From assembly GCA_963814095.1 (NCBI GenBank), contig CAWFBT010000027.1, forward strand, positions 124,001-188,000: 64,000 nucleotides of DNA. The letters are read 5' to 3'. The position numbers and the translations under genes were made by a program. This document shows, piece by piece, positions 18,382 to 26,614 of this stretch (positions within the stretch are counted from its first letter, which is position 1; each line of letters opens with the position of its first letter). The stretch comes from JACVRW01 sp963814095 (GTDB lineage Bacteria > Actinomycetota > Thermoleophilia > Solirubrobacterales > Thermoleophilaceae). The notes beneath the pieces are model-generated. The model saw only the letters and a list, made by a program, of their open reading frames with translations, was not told the DNA's origin and did not search any database.

Positions 18382-19494
18382 CTACACGTTGAGGCGAATC
18401 GGCATCACCAGGTAGCGGAAGCCGGCGTCGTCTCCACCCGACTCGATCAACCCGGGCCGCAGCGGGCTGATCAGCTTCAGGACGAGCTCCTCGGACTCGG
18501 CGCTGTCGATGCCGTCGCGGAAGAACTCGGGGTTGAAGCCGATCTCGAGCTCCTCGCCGCTGAACGGGATCGGCAGCGACTCGCTTGCCTCGCCGACGTC
18601 GGGAGTCTGCGCCGAGACATCGAGCGCGCCCTCCGAGAAGCGCAGGCGCAGCGGCGCGTTCTTCTGAGCGAGCAGGCCGATGCGGCGGACCACCTCGAGC
18701 AACTCGTCGCGGCCCACCTTGAGCTCGTGCTCGTAGGACTCCGGCAACAGCTGCTGGTAGTTGGGGAAGCGCCCCTCGACGAGCCGCGAGGACAGCACGA
18801 CGTCGCCGACCGTGAAGATGACCTGGTTCTCGAGCGCCGCGACGCCGATCGTCTCCGTCTCGCCGGCGGTGGCGATGCGGCCAAGCTCCTGAAGGGTGCG
18901 AGCGGGCACGTTCGCCTCGAGGTCGCCACTCAGGGCGGCCTCGAGCGTGGTCTCCTTGACGCTGAGGCGGTACGAGTCGGTCGCCACCATTCGCAGCTCG
19001 GTGCCGCTGGCGGTCACGAGCACCCCGGTGAGGTGCGGACGGGTCTCGTCCCGCGACGCGGCGCGGGCGACACGGGCGATCGTGTCGACGAAGGCCGCAG
19101 CGGGGACGTTGAGGCCGCCCTCGGCCGGGGCCTCGGGAAGCTTGGGGAAATCCTCGGTGGGGAGCGTGCGGAGATGGAAGCGAGCCGGCCCGCTCACCAC
19201 CTCCACGTCCTGATGGGAACTGCGGTACTCGAGCGTGAGCTCGTCCTTCGGAAGCGAGCGGACGACGTCCAGGAGAAGGCGAGCGGGGATGACCGCCTGC
19301 CCCGCGACGGCCTCGCGCGTCTCGAGCGAGACGCGTACGCCGAGCTCCATGTCGGTGGCCTGGAGCTCCGCCCCGCTGTCCTCGACACGGAGCAGGACGC
19401 CGGACAGGGTCTGGATGGCACTGCGCGTGGACGCGCCGCGCACGGCGATGCCGAGCCTCGCCAGGAACGTTTCACGGGAAACGGTGAGCTTCAA
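18382..19494 (-). CDS. dnaN: DNA polymerase III sliding clamp (beta)
   Basis: The ring clamp that tethers polymerase III; 370 residues with three clamp folds. It begins MKLTVSRETFLARL and ends with the typical YLVMPIRL tail that forms part of the partner-binding pocket. Codons 4-8 (VSRET) carry a parS-like palindrome at 19468-19483. ATG at 19494 lies 126 bases downstream of dnaA. Confidence 0.97.
   Translation of the reverse strand: MKLTVSRETFLARLGIAVRGASTRSAIQTLSGVLLRVEDSGAELQATDMELGVRVSLETREAVAGQAVIPARLLLDVVRSLPKDELTLEYRSSHQDVEVVSGPARFHLRTLPTEDFPKLPEAPAEGGLNVPAAAFVDTIARVARAASRDETRPHLTGVLVTASGTELRMVATDSYRLSVKETTLEAALSGDLEANVPARTLQELGRIATAGETETIGVAALENQVIFTVGDVVLSSRLVEGRFPNYQQLLPESYEHELKVGRDELLEVVRRIGLLAQKNAPLRLRFSEGALDVSAQTPDVGEASESLPIPFSGEELEIGFNPEFFRDGIDSAESEELVLKLISPLRPGLIESGGDDAGFRYLVMPIRLNV
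19468..19483. promoter_or_regulatory. parS: Candidate parS site in dnaN
   Basis: CGTTTCACGGGAAACG matches the ParB-binding consensus TGTTTCACGTGAAACA at 13 of 16 positions, and the identical 16-mer occurs in rsmG at 23632. Both lie within about 6 kb of parAB, where chromosomal centromere sites are expected. Confidence 0.7.
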
Positions 19495-19620
19495 CTGATG
19501 ACTGCCTTATCTCTTGAAGTAGTTGGGGCTGTAGAGAACCTTGACATCCCGCGGGAGCTCAGACGGGAAGCGGGATGGTGCCTGTGGGGAAGCTGTTGAT
19601 TCTTCCATCACGACCGGTCG
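19495..19620. other. dnaA-dnaN intergenic region, possible part of oriC
   Basis: This 126-bp spacer holds one DnaA-box-like sequence, TTCCCCACA on the minus strand at 19583-19591, with two mismatches to TTATCCACA. No box cluster is visible, so an origin here is only a positional inference. Confidence 0.25.
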
Positions 19621-20955
19621 TCAGGCGCGCCGGCCGAGCTGCCGGCGGAGGTTGTCGACCGCCCTCTCCACATCGGGGTCATTGCTGATGGCGGCGCTGA
19701 TGCGGTTGACCGCGTGCAGGACGGTGGTGTGGCTGCGGCCACCCATGCCACGGCCGATCTCGGGAAGGCTGTGGCCGGTGAGCTCGCGCGCGAGGTACAT
19801 GGCGACTTGGCGAGCGGTCGCGACAGGCGGCCGACGGTCGCGAGCCAGCAGCGCTTGTCGTTCCACCCCGAACTCGCCGGCGGCGGCGTCGATGATCTCG
19901 GCTATCCCACAGGTATCGGTGCCGGTATCGGCCCCGAGGCGCTTGAGCACATGCCGCGCCAAGCCGGGCGTCGGCTGCTCTCCCTTCAGCGAGGCGTAGG
20001 CCACCACGCGGATCAGGGCACCCTCCAGTGCCCGCACGCTGGTCGTGACACGAGCGCTGATCTCGGCCAGCGTGGCCTCGTCGACGGCGACGCCGTCGAG
20101 GCGGGCGCGCTTCGCGAGGATGGCCTCGCGGGCGGCTGCGGCCGGCGGCTCGAGCTCGACGACGAGACCGGCGCGGAAGCGCTCGATCAAGCGCTCCTCG
20201 ATGCCCGGGATGTCCTCCGGGCTGCGGTCCGAGGTCATCGCGAGCTGGCGGCCCGAGTCGAGCAGCGAGTTGAAGGTGTGGAAGAACTCCTCGCGCGTCT
20301 TCTCGCGCCCGGCGAGGAACTGGACGTCGTCGATCAGCAGGACGTCAGCCTCCCGGAAGCTCTTCTTGAAGCGGCCCGTGCGGCGCTCGCGCACGGCGTC
20401 GACGAACTCGCTCGTGAACTCCTCGATCGTGGCGTAGCGGACCGTGAGGCCCGAGCCGAAGCGCTCGACGAAGTTGCCCACGGCGTGCAGGAGATGCGTC
20501 TTGCCGATCCCGGGCGAGCCGTGCATGAAGATCGGGTTGTACGAGTGGCCGGGCAGCTCGGCCACGGCGAGCGCCGCCGCGTGGGCGAAGTGGTTCTCCT
20601 GGCCGATCACGAACTGCTCGAAGGTGTACTTCGGGTTGAGGTTCGAAACGGCGGCGGGCTTCGGCGGCGCTGCGGCAGGGCCGGCGCCGTCGGATGACGG
20701 CGCGCGCCACTCCGCGCCGACGACCTCCACGGTCGCGCGCTCGTCGAAGCGGCGCTGCGCCGCCCGCCGGAGCAGGGGTAGGTAGCGCTCCGCGACGGAC
20801 GTCCGGATGTGCTCGGGCGCCCGTATGTACAGGGTCCGGCCGTGCACCGCCGCGAGCTCGAGCGGCTCGATCCAGATGTGGAACTTGAAGTCCGCCGTCT
20901 CCGAGCGGAGTTCCTCGCGGATGTCGTCCCAGATCTCGGCGGCCGGTTCGGGCAA
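19621..20955 (-). CDS. dnaA: Chromosomal replication initiator DnaA
   Basis: The AAA+ initiator that melts oriC; about 444 residues. Domain I begins AEIWDDIREELRSE. The AAA+ core has Walker A GSPGIGKTH, Walker B LLIDDVQF and sensor RLIERFRAG, and C-terminal domain IV carries the signature GGRSHTTVLHAVN that reads DnaA boxes. The start is not ATG: TTG at 20955 gives MPEPAAEIWDDI, the expected N-terminal length. A CTG at 20961 lies 7 bases after GGAGG, and a TTG at 21057 would add 34 low-complexity residues. It diverges from rpmH, the usual actinobacterial origin layout. Confidence 0.95.
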   Translation of the reverse strand: MPEPAAEIWDDIREELRSETADFKFHIWIEPLELAAVHGRTLYIRAPEHIRTSVAERYLPLLRRAAQRRFDERATVEVVGAEWRAPSSDGAGPAAAPPKPAAVSNLNPKYTFEQFVIGQENHFAHAAALAVAELPGHSYNPIFMHGSPGIGKTHLLHAVGNFVERFGSGLTVRYATIEEFTSEFVDAVRERRTGRFKKSFREADVLLIDDVQFLAGREKTREEFFHTFNSLLDSGRQLAMTSDRSPEDIPGIEERLIERFRAGLVVELEPPAAAAREAILAKRARLDGVAVDEATLAEISARVTTSVRALEGALIRVVAYASLKGEQPTPGLARHVLKRLGADTGTDTCGIAEIIDAAAGEFGVERQALLARDRRPPVATARQVAMYLARELTGHSLPEIGRGMGGRSHTTVLHAVNRISAAISNDPDVERAVDNLRRQLGRRA

Positions 20956-21197
20956 GGGCAGTCGCGCCCCTCCTCTGGGGCCAGGTCGAAGTCGTTCAAG
21001 AGGAGGAAAACGGGCGGAGAGACGGCCGCCGCTGCCCTCGGCCGGCCGAGTGTACAACGGCCCTCAGGACCCTCGGAAGGGGTATCCGGCGGCCTCCCGC
21101 AAAACGCGAGAAAAGCGTCGCGTCCGCTTCGGCCGGCGACGATCGACAGGAAATCGACAGGCTTCCGCGGCTCCATCTTGTACCCTGGCTCCTCCCG
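20956..21197. other. rpmH-dnaA divergent region, possible part of oriC
   Basis: A 242-bp divergent promoter region. It holds a Shine-Dalgarno for dnaA and two direct copies of ATCGACAGG at 21142-21150 and 21153-21161 (11-bp spacing). No clear DnaA-box cluster is seen. Confidence 0.35.
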
Positions 21198-21332
21198 ATG
21201 AAGCGCACCTATCAGCCGAAGAAGCGCAAGCGCGCCCGTACCCACGGGTTCCGTGCGCGCATGTCCACGCGCGCCGGCCGCAAGCTGCTGAAGCGCCGCC
21301 GGGACAAGGGCCGCAAGCGGCTGACCCCCTAG
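21198..21332 (+). CDS. rpmH: 50S ribosomal protein L34
   Basis: A 44-residue, strongly basic ribosomal protein of the large subunit. It begins MKRTYQPKKRKRARTHGFRA and continues with the invariant MSTRAGRKLLKRRR segment. ATG at 21198 follows CCTCCCG, so no strong Shine-Dalgarno is present. It heads the rpmH-rnpA-yidD-yidC-jag-rsmG run and is 5 bases from rnpA. Confidence 0.97.
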   Translation: MKRTYQPKKRKRARTHGFRARMSTRAGRKLLKRRRDKGRKRLTP

Positions 21333-21337
21333 ACGCC

Positions 21338-21721
21338 ATGGCCGATCGTGCGCGCCGGAAGCGCCGCAGGCTGTCTCGCAGCGGTGAGTTCGAGCGCGTG
21401 TACCGCGAGGGTCGCTCGCACGCGAGCCGCTACCTCGTCGTCTATGCCTTCCCGCGCGCGGAGGACGGCCGCGACGCCCGGCTCGGCGTCTCGGTCGGGC
21501 GCAAGCTCGGCGGCGCGGTGGAGCGCAACCGCATCAAGCGGCTGCTGCGCGAGGCCTTCTGGGCCAACTCCGCCTCGCTTCGCCCGGGGCACGACTTCGT
21601 GATCGTTGCGCGCCCGCCCGCCGGCGAGCTCGCGGCGGGCGGCGGCGAGTCGGCGATCGAGGATGCGCTGCGCAGCGTGCTCAGCGAGGCGGGCCTGGCG
21701 GGCGAGGAGCCGCGACCGTGA
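21338..21721 (+). CDS. rnpA: Ribonuclease P protein component
   Basis: The protein subunit of RNase P, which trims tRNA 5' ends with the M1 RNA; 127 residues. The diagnostic RNR box appears in VGRKLGGAVERNRIKRLLRE, and the N-terminal SGEFERVYREG segment is typical. The tail after about 110 is acidic and variable. ATG at 21338; its TGA overlaps the GTG of yidD. Confidence 0.96.
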   Translation: MADRARRKRRRLSRSGEFERVYREGRSHASRYLVVYAFPRAEDGRDARLGVSVGRKLGGAVERNRIKRLLREAFWANSASLRPGHDFVIVARPPAGELAAGGGESAIEDALRSVLSEAGLAGEEPRP

Positions 21722-21972
21722 CGCAGGCGCTTCGCTCGCTGATCACCGCGCCGGTGCGCCTCTACCAGCGCGCGATCTCCCCGGGCCTTCCCGCGCGCTG
21801 CAAGTACTATCCCTCCTGCTCCGAGTACGCCGTGCAGGCCGTGCGCAGCTACGGTGTGTTCCGGGGCGTCGTGCTCGCCGCCTGGCGGTTGCTCCGTTGT
21901 AACCCCTGGAGTCACGGCGGCGTCGACTTCGTGGAGGATCAGAAGCTGTTCCGTCCACGCCCTCAGCCCTAA
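21718..21972 (+). CDS. yidD: YidD membrane protein insertion efficiency factor
   Basis: An 84-residue amphipathic protein of the YidD family, which assists YidC-dependent membrane insertion. Family features are visible: YQRAISPGLPARCKYYPSCS with its paired cysteines and the LLRCNPWSHGGVD motif. GTG at 21718 overlaps the rnpA stop (GTGA), and yidC follows 3 bases later. Confidence 0.95.
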   Translation: MTQALRSLITAPVRLYQRAISPGLPARCKYYPSCSEYAVQAVRSYGVFRGVVLAAWRLLRCNPWSHGGVDFVEDQKLFRPRPQP

Positions 21973-21975
21973 GCC

Positions 21976-22905
21976 ATGTTCATCGCCAACGTCCTTCAGC
22001 CCCTCATCGACGCCTGCCAGTGGGTGCTCGAGTTCTGGCACGGGGTCATCGGCGACGGACCCAACTCCTGGGGCTGGTCGATCATCCTGCTGACCTTCAC
22101 GGTCCGGATCGTGATCCTGCCGCTCACGTTCAAGGGCGTGAAGTCGATGCAGCGCCTCCAGACGCTGCAGCCCGAGATCAAGAAGATCCAGGCGCGCTTC
22201 AAGGACGACAAGCAGCGCCAGCAGCAGGAGATCATGGCCTTCTACCAGCGCGAGAAGGTCAACCCGCTCGGGTCCTGCCTGCCGCTGCTGCTGCAGATCC
22301 CCTTCTTCATCTCGCTCTTCTACCTGCTGCGCTCGGACGCGTTCCAGGCGGACATCGCGAGCAACCCGGGCTTCTACCCGATCGACGACCTCGCCGAGAA
22401 GGTCAGCGGGGACCCCGTGCTGCTGGGCTCGCTGATCGTCCTCTACGTCGGGACCCAGCTCGCCGCCAGCGCCGTCACCGCGTTCAGCGCGGATCCCATG
22501 CAGCGCCGCATCATGTTTGCGCTGCCGTTCGTCTTCGTCATCTTCATCATCAACTTCGAGGCGGGCCTGATCCTGTACTGGATCACCACCAACGTGTGGA
22601 CGGTCGGTCAGCAGCTGCTCGTCAAGAAGCTCTATCCGAAGCCGGTGCTCGACGCCGAGGCCGAAAGCGACAAGGCGGTATCGACACCTGCGCGCGGCAA
22701 GCCGCCGAGCACGGTCATGGCCGCCTCGGACGGCGGCAACGGCAAGGACGCGAAGGACGCGAAGGACGCGAAGGACGGCAAGGACACCGCCAAGCCGGCC
22801 GCAAAGGCCGAGGCCTCGGCGGCCGGCAGCTCGGGCGGCGCGCGCACGAAGGCGCCGCCGTCTTCGCCACGCAAGAAGAAGAAGCGCTCCGGTCGCAGGC
22901 GCTGA
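21976..22905 (+). CDS. yidC: YidC/Oxa1 membrane protein insertase
   Basis: Inserts and folds membrane proteins; 309 residues. Membrane segments include about 32-55 (WSIILLTFTVRIVILPL, with the conserved Arg in the first core helix), 103-120, 150-170 and 178-210. There is no long N-terminal periplasmic domain, as in other Gram-positive homologues. The cytoplasmic tail (about 215-309) is Lys/Ala-rich and contains a tandem KDA repeat, then ends KKKKRSGRRR, fitting ribosome contact. The YidD and KhpB/Jag neighbours support the assignment. Confidence 0.96.
   Translation: MFIANVLQPLIDACQWVLEFWHGVIGDGPNSWGWSIILLTFTVRIVILPLTFKGVKSMQRLQTLQPEIKKIQARFKDDKQRQQQEIMAFYQREKVNPLGSCLPLLLQIPFFISLFYLLRSDAFQADIASNPGFYPIDDLAEKVSGDPVLLGSLIVLYVGTQLAASAVTAFSADPMQRRIMFALPFVFVIFIINFEAGLILYWITTNVWTVGQQLLVKKLYPKPVLDAEAESDKAVSTPARGKPPSTVMAASDGGNGKDAKDAKDAKDGKDTAKPAAKAEASAAGSSGGARTKAPPSSPRKKKKRSGRRR
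22743..22784 (+). repeat. 9-bp tandem repeats in yidC tail
   Basis: AAGGACGCG is repeated three times, followed by degenerate units, encoding Lys-Asp-Ala in the cytoplasmic tail of YidC. It is a slippage-prone tract. Confidence 0.8.
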
Positions 22906-22918
22906 GAGGATCCCCGTC

Positions 22919-23611
22919 ATGTCCGTGAGCGAAGAGCCGCGCCCTGAGGAGCTGGTGGCCGAGGCCGAGGGCGACAGCCTCGGCGAGGCCAAGTGGGCCG
23001 CCATGAAGGCGCTCGAGCCTCGCTTCCCTGGGCTGAACGCGGAGTGCGTCAGCTTCGACGTCGTAGAGGAGCCCTCCGACGGCCGGCCCGCGCGGGTGCG
23101 CGCCGAGGTCGACGTCGAGACCTGGCGGCAGCTGGCCGACGAGATCCCGCAGGAGCCCGCCGAGCGCGTGCGCGCCATCGTCGCGCGGGTGGTACACGCG
23201 CTCGGGTTGCGCGCGACCGTCGACATCGACGAGAGCTCCGAGGAGATCCGGGCGACCGTCAACGGAGATGACCTCGGGCTTCTGATCGGCAAGCACGGAG
23301 CCACGATCGACGCGCTCCAGCACCTCGTCTTCCGCGCCGCCTTCCTCGGCGCCGAGGAGCGCAAGCAGGTGACCGTCGACGCCGCCGGCTACCGCGAGCG
23401 GCGCGAGGGCGCGCTGCACCGCATGGCCGATCGCGCCGCGGCCGAGGCCGTTCAGTACGACCGCGCGGTCGAGCTCGAGCCGATGCGCGCCACCGAGCGC
23501 AAGATCGTCCACACGTACCTGAGCGAGCGCAGCGACGTCGAGACCCATAGCGAGGGCGACGAGCCGGATCGCCGCCTCGTCGTCTCGCCCACGCGCGGCT
23601 TTAGCGACTGA
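22919..23611 (+). CDS. khpB: KhpB/Jag family RNA-binding protein (KH-R3H)
   Basis: A 230-residue RNA-binding protein that in Gram-positive bacteria links RNA control to cell elongation. The central KH domain has the LLIGKHGATIDALQHL motif (about 117-133) and the C-terminal R3H domain has MRATERKIVHTYLSE. An N-terminal Jag_N-like region includes EAKWAAMKALEPRFPG. ATG at 22919 is 13 bases after yidC, the conserved actinobacterial order yidC-jag-rsmG. Confidence 0.93.
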   Translation: MSVSEEPRPEELVAEAEGDSLGEAKWAAMKALEPRFPGLNAECVSFDVVEEPSDGRPARVRAEVDVETWRQLADEIPQEPAERVRAIVARVVHALGLRATVDIDESSEEIRATVNGDDLGLLIGKHGATIDALQHLVFRAAFLGAEERKQVTVDAAGYRERREGALHRMADRAAAEAVQYDRAVELEPMRATERKIVHTYLSERSDVETHSEGDEPDRRLVVSPTRGFSD

Positions 23612-23626
23612 GGCCGAGCGCGGCGA

Positions 23627-24340
23627 TTGGGCGTTTCACGGGAAACGCTCGAGGAGCTGTGCCGGCGGTTCGGCCTTCCGGAGGCGGCCGCGGGGCAGTT
23701 CGAGCGCCTGCTCGAGGCGCTCGCGGCTGAGCCGGACCCGCACACGACCGTTGCCGACCCCGTCGCCGCCCACCTGGCCGATTCCCTCACCGGGTTGTCG
23801 GTCCGGGAGGTGAGCCGGGCGCGCCGGATCGCGGACATCGGCTCGGGTGCCGGCTTCCCTGGGCTGGCGCTGGCGGTGGCGCTCCCGGAGGTGCAGGTGG
23901 ACCTGGTCGAGTCGGCGGGCCGCAAGACCGCCGTGGCGTCGCGGCTCGCCCAGGCCGCCGAACTCGCCAACGCGCGCGCCATGACGGCCCGTGCCGAGGA
24001 GTGGGCGAAGCTGCCGGTGGCGCTCGGAGGCGGGCGCGAGGCGTACGACGTCGTCACGGCGAGGGCGGTCGCGTCGCTTGCCGTGCTGGTCGAGTACGCG
24101 GCGCCGCTGCTGCGCGCCGGGGGAGTGCTCGTGGCCTGGAAGGGCGCGCGCGACGCCGCCGAGGAGGCGGGCGGCGCCGCTGCCGCCGAGCGTCTGCGCA
24201 TGGCGCCGAGGGAGGTGGAGCGGGTCGTTCCCTTCGAGGGGGCGGAGAACCGCCACCTGCACGTCTTCGAGAAGCTGGGGCCGACTCCGGAGGGGTTCCC
24301 GCGCCGGCCCGGGATGGCGCGCAAGCGGCCGCTCGGCTGA
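23627..24340 (+). CDS. rsmG: 16S rRNA (guanine527-N7)-methyltransferase
   Basis: Methylates G527 of 16S rRNA using S-adenosylmethionine; 237 residues. The Rossmann SAM motif is ADIGSGAGFPGLALA and the conserved SxxRKTAVA region follows, with RAVASL later. The start is TTG at 23627, reading MGVSRETLEEL; the VSRET codons coincide with a parS-like palindrome at 23632. Loss of RsmG gives low-level streptomycin resistance in other bacteria; the key motifs here look intact. Confidence 0.94.
   Translation: MGVSRETLEELCRRFGLPEAAAGQFERLLEALAAEPDPHTTVADPVAAHLADSLTGLSVREVSRARRIADIGSGAGFPGLALAVALPEVQVDLVESAGRKTAVASRLAQAAELANARAMTARAEEWAKLPVALGGGREAYDVVTARAVASLAVLVEYAAPLLRAGGVLVAWKGARDAAEEAGGAAAAERLRMAPREVERVVPFEGAENRHLHVFEKLGPTPEGFPRRPGMARKRPLG
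23632..23647. promoter_or_regulatory. parS: Candidate parS site in rsmG
   Basis: CGTTTCACGGGAAACG is identical to the site in dnaN at 19468 and matches the parS consensus at 13 of 16 positions. It lies 1.2 kb upstream of parA. Confidence 0.7.
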
Positions 24341-24357
24341 CGGCGCGGCGTCAGCCG
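24334..24357. terminator. Bidirectional hairpin between rsmG and the SSI-like gene
   Basis: CGGCTGACG at 24334-24342 pairs perfectly with CGTCAGCCG at 24349-24357 around a 6-base loop. It overlaps both convergent gene ends. No U tract is evident on either strand. Confidence 0.45.
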
Positions 24358-24767
24358 CCGCGCGGCGGCCGGCCCAGGATCACGCTGTTGCGCCGCCAGC
24401 GCTCGATCTCGCATGAGTTCTGGAGCGTGAAGCGCGCGTCCACGCGGCGCCCCAGCACGGCCCCGCGCACCGTCGCCGTGGCAGGCCCGCCGAAGATGGC
24501 GGCGCAGGCCTGACCCGCCCTGGTGGGAGCCAGCGCGCCCGCCGTGAGCCCCTCGAGCTCGCTGCATTCCGGGCTCCCGGGCGCACCCGGGCCGAAGCCG
24601 GCGCAGCGGATCTCGTCTGTGATCTCAGGCCCGCCCGGCCCCTCGGGCCGAACCACGACGTCCAGGCTCGCCGCCTGGGGCCCGTAGCGGCCGATGACGT
24701 CCTTGGCGCCGCCGCAGCCGGCGCTCGCCACGACGGCGAGCAGGATGACGGCGACGGCGCCCTTCAT
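24351..24767 (-). CDS. Secreted protein resembling subtilisin inhibitor (SSI) family
   Basis: A 138-residue exported protein. ATG at 24767 gives a hydrophobic signal (MKGAVAVILLAVVASAGCGG) with a Cys at the cleavage region, so a lipoprotein is possible although the lipobox is weak (Ser at -3). The C-terminal half, CAAIFGGPATATVRGAVLG then VDARFTLQNSCEIERW, matches the disulfide-linked pattern of Streptomyces subtilisin inhibitor-like proteins. Whether it inhibits a protease is unknown. It converges with rsmG and diverges from parA. Confidence 0.75.
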   Translation of the reverse strand: MKGAVAVILLAVVASAGCGGAKDVIGRYGPQAASLDVVVRPEGPGGPEITDEIRCAGFGPGAPGSPECSELEGLTAGALAPTRAGQACAAIFGGPATATVRGAVLGRRVDARFTLQNSCEIERWRRNSVILGRPPRGG

Positions 24768-24871
24768 ATCCCTGTGTATAGACCACCGGACCCGAACCGC
24801 CGCGAGGAAGGGTTCGCGCGTGAATCGTCGAAGGGGTGTTCCGACCGGGCCACTACGTACTTTCACCCTCG

Positions 24872-25630
24872 ATGGGCAGCGTTCTCGCAGTCGCAAACCA
24901 GAAGGGCGGCGTGGGTAAGACCACGACCGCAGTCAACCTGGGAGCCAGCATCGCGGATGCCGGCTACCCGACGCTGCTCGCTGACCTCGACCCACAGTGC
25001 AACGCAACGGTTGCACTTGGGCTCCCGAAGGACAGCGAGCCGAACGTCTACGACTGCCTCTCCGGCGAGCTCGACCTGCCCGACGCGGCCGTGGCCAGCG
25101 GCGTGGAGCGCCTCGACGTCGTCCCCTCGACGCCGGAGCTGGCGGGCGCGAACGTGGAGCTGCCCCGCATCGCGGGCTCGGAGACCATCCTGCGGGAGCG
25201 CCTCGGCGACGTCCGCGAGCGCTACCTGTTCACGCTGCTCGACTGCCCGCCCTCGCTCGGGCCGCTGACGGTCAACGCGCTCGTCGCGGCGGACAAGGTG
25301 ATCGTGCCGGTGCAGACGGAGTACTTCGCCCTCGAAGGGCTCGCGCAGCTGCTCGACACCCTCTCGCTGATCCAGCGTGAGCTCAACCCGCGCCTCACCG
25401 TGGCCGGGATGATCCTGACGATGCACGACGGGCGCACGCGGCTCGCCCGTGACGTCGAGCGCGAGGTGCGCGAGCACTTCCCGGAGCTCGTGTTCGACAC
25501 GGTCGTGCCGCGCAACGTCCGGCTCGGTGAGGCGCCCAGCTTCGGCGTCCCGGTGCTGCGCCACGCCCCCCAGAGCGCCGGCAGCGCCGCCTACCTGAAG
25601 CTTGCGAAGGAGGTGGCTGCCCGTGGCTGA
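24872..25630 (+). CDS. parA: Chromosome partitioning ATPase ParA (Soj)
   Basis: A Walker-type ATPase that moves ParB-bound origins; 252 residues. The deviant Walker A KGGVGKTTT at 11-19 has the signature lysine, Walker B lies in LLDCPPSLG, and PVQTEYFALEGLAQLL is typical of Soj. ATG at 24872 is chosen because it places the P-loop at the normal distance; an in-frame GTG at 24836 would add 12 residues. It overlaps parB by 8 bases. Confidence 0.96.
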   Translation: MGSVLAVANQKGGVGKTTTAVNLGASIADAGYPTLLADLDPQCNATVALGLPKDSEPNVYDCLSGELDLPDAAVASGVERLDVVPSTPELAGANVELPRIAGSETILRERLGDVRERYLFTLLDCPPSLGPLTVNALVAADKVIVPVQTEYFALEGLAQLLDTLSLIQRELNPRLTVAGMILTMHDGRTRLARDVEREVREHFPELVFDTVVPRNVRLGEAPSFGVPVLRHAPQSAGSAAYLKLAKEVAARG

Positions 25631-26507
25631 GGCCGACCGGCGCGGCATGGGGCGGGGCCTCTCGGCGATCCTGCCGCGTGCGCAGAAGGGCGAGGAGGGC
25701 CTGCGCGAGATCCCCGTCGAGCTCGTCAAGCCGAACCCGCGCCAGCCGCGGACCAGCTTCGACGAGGACGCGCTGGCCGAGCTCGCCGACTCGATCCGCG
25801 CCCGCGGTGTGCTGCAGCCGATCGTCGTGCGGGCGCTGCCCGGCGGCCAGTACGAGCTGGTGGCGGGCGAGCGCCGGCTGCGGGCCGCGCGCATCGCGGA
25901 GCTCGAAAGCGTCCCGGCCATGGTCCGCGAGGCGGACGACTGGGAGCGGCTCGACCTGGCGCTCGCGGAGAACATGGCGCGCGTCGACCTCAACGCCGTC
26001 GAGGAGGCGCGCGCCTGCGCGATGCTCGTCGACGACCTCGGGCTCACGAAGGAGGAGGTCGGCCGCCGGGTCGGGCGCAGCCGCGTCGCGATCTCGAACC
26101 TGATCCGCCTGCTCGAGCTGCCGGAGGAGGCACTCGAGCTGATCGAGAGCGGCCAGCTGAGCGAGGGTCACGGCCGCGCGCTGCTTCTCTGCAAGGACCA
26201 CGCGACCCGCAGGCGGCTCGCGTTCGACGCCCGCGACGCCGCCTGGTCGGTGCGAGAGACCGAGCGCCGCGCCCGCGAGGCCGAGACGGGAGCGGAGGAG
26301 CCGCGCCGCCCGCGCACCGTGATCCATCCGGACCTCGAGGAGGCGCTGGCCGCGGCGGAGGACGCGCTGTCAGCCGCCTTGGGCCGCGAGGTCCGCGTCA
26401 AGGCGAGGGGCGAGGGCTGCCGCGTCGAGCTCGACTTCGACACCCCGGCCGAGGCGATCCAGCTGGCCGAGCAGCTCCTCTCCAGAGGCCTCCGGCGCGC
26501 CGCCTGA
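25623..26507 (+). CDS. parB: Chromosome partitioning protein ParB (Spo0J)
   Basis: A CTPase clamp that loads at parS and spreads to organise the origin; 294 residues. The N-terminal domain has PNPRQPR and the CTP-binding GERRLRAA box, followed by ENMARVDLN. The central HTH is TKEEVGRRVGRSRVAISNLIRLL, and the C-terminal dimerisation segment follows an acidic/Arg linker. GTG at 25623 overlaps the parA stop, so the pair is coupled. Two candidate sites lie at 19468 and 23632. Confidence 0.95.
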   Translation: MAEADRRGMGRGLSAILPRAQKGEEGLREIPVELVKPNPRQPRTSFDEDALAELADSIRARGVLQPIVVRALPGGQYELVAGERRLRAARIAELESVPAMVREADDWERLDLALAENMARVDLNAVEEARACAMLVDDLGLTKEEVGRRVGRSRVAISNLIRLLELPEEALELIESGQLSEGHGRALLLCKDHATRRRLAFDARDAAWSVRETERRAREAETGAEEPRRPRTVIHPDLEEALAAAEDALSAALGREVRVKARGEGCRVELDFDTPAEAIQLAEQLLSRGLRRAA

Positions 26508-26540
26508 GCCCCGGATTCCGGCGCTATCATCACCGGTCCC

Positions 26541-26614
26541 GGGCGATTAGCTCAGTCGGTTAGAGCGCGTCTCTGATAAGGACGAGGTCCCTGGTTCGAG
26601 TCCAGGATCGCCCA
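26541..26614 (+). tRNA. tRNA-Ile (GAT anticodon)
   Basis: A complete cloverleaf: acceptor GGGCGAT pairs with ATCGCCC, D-arm GCTC/GAGC, anticodon loop CTGATAA giving GAT, T-arm CCTGG-TTCGAGT-CCAGG, and discriminator A at 26614. CCA is not encoded. It stands alone between parB and the nuclease gene. Confidence 0.96.

Noticed and set aside
21442..23364. 640-codon frame opposite rnpA-yidD-yidC-jag
   Set aside because: It runs antisense through four recognised genes; its composition is that of a shadow frame.
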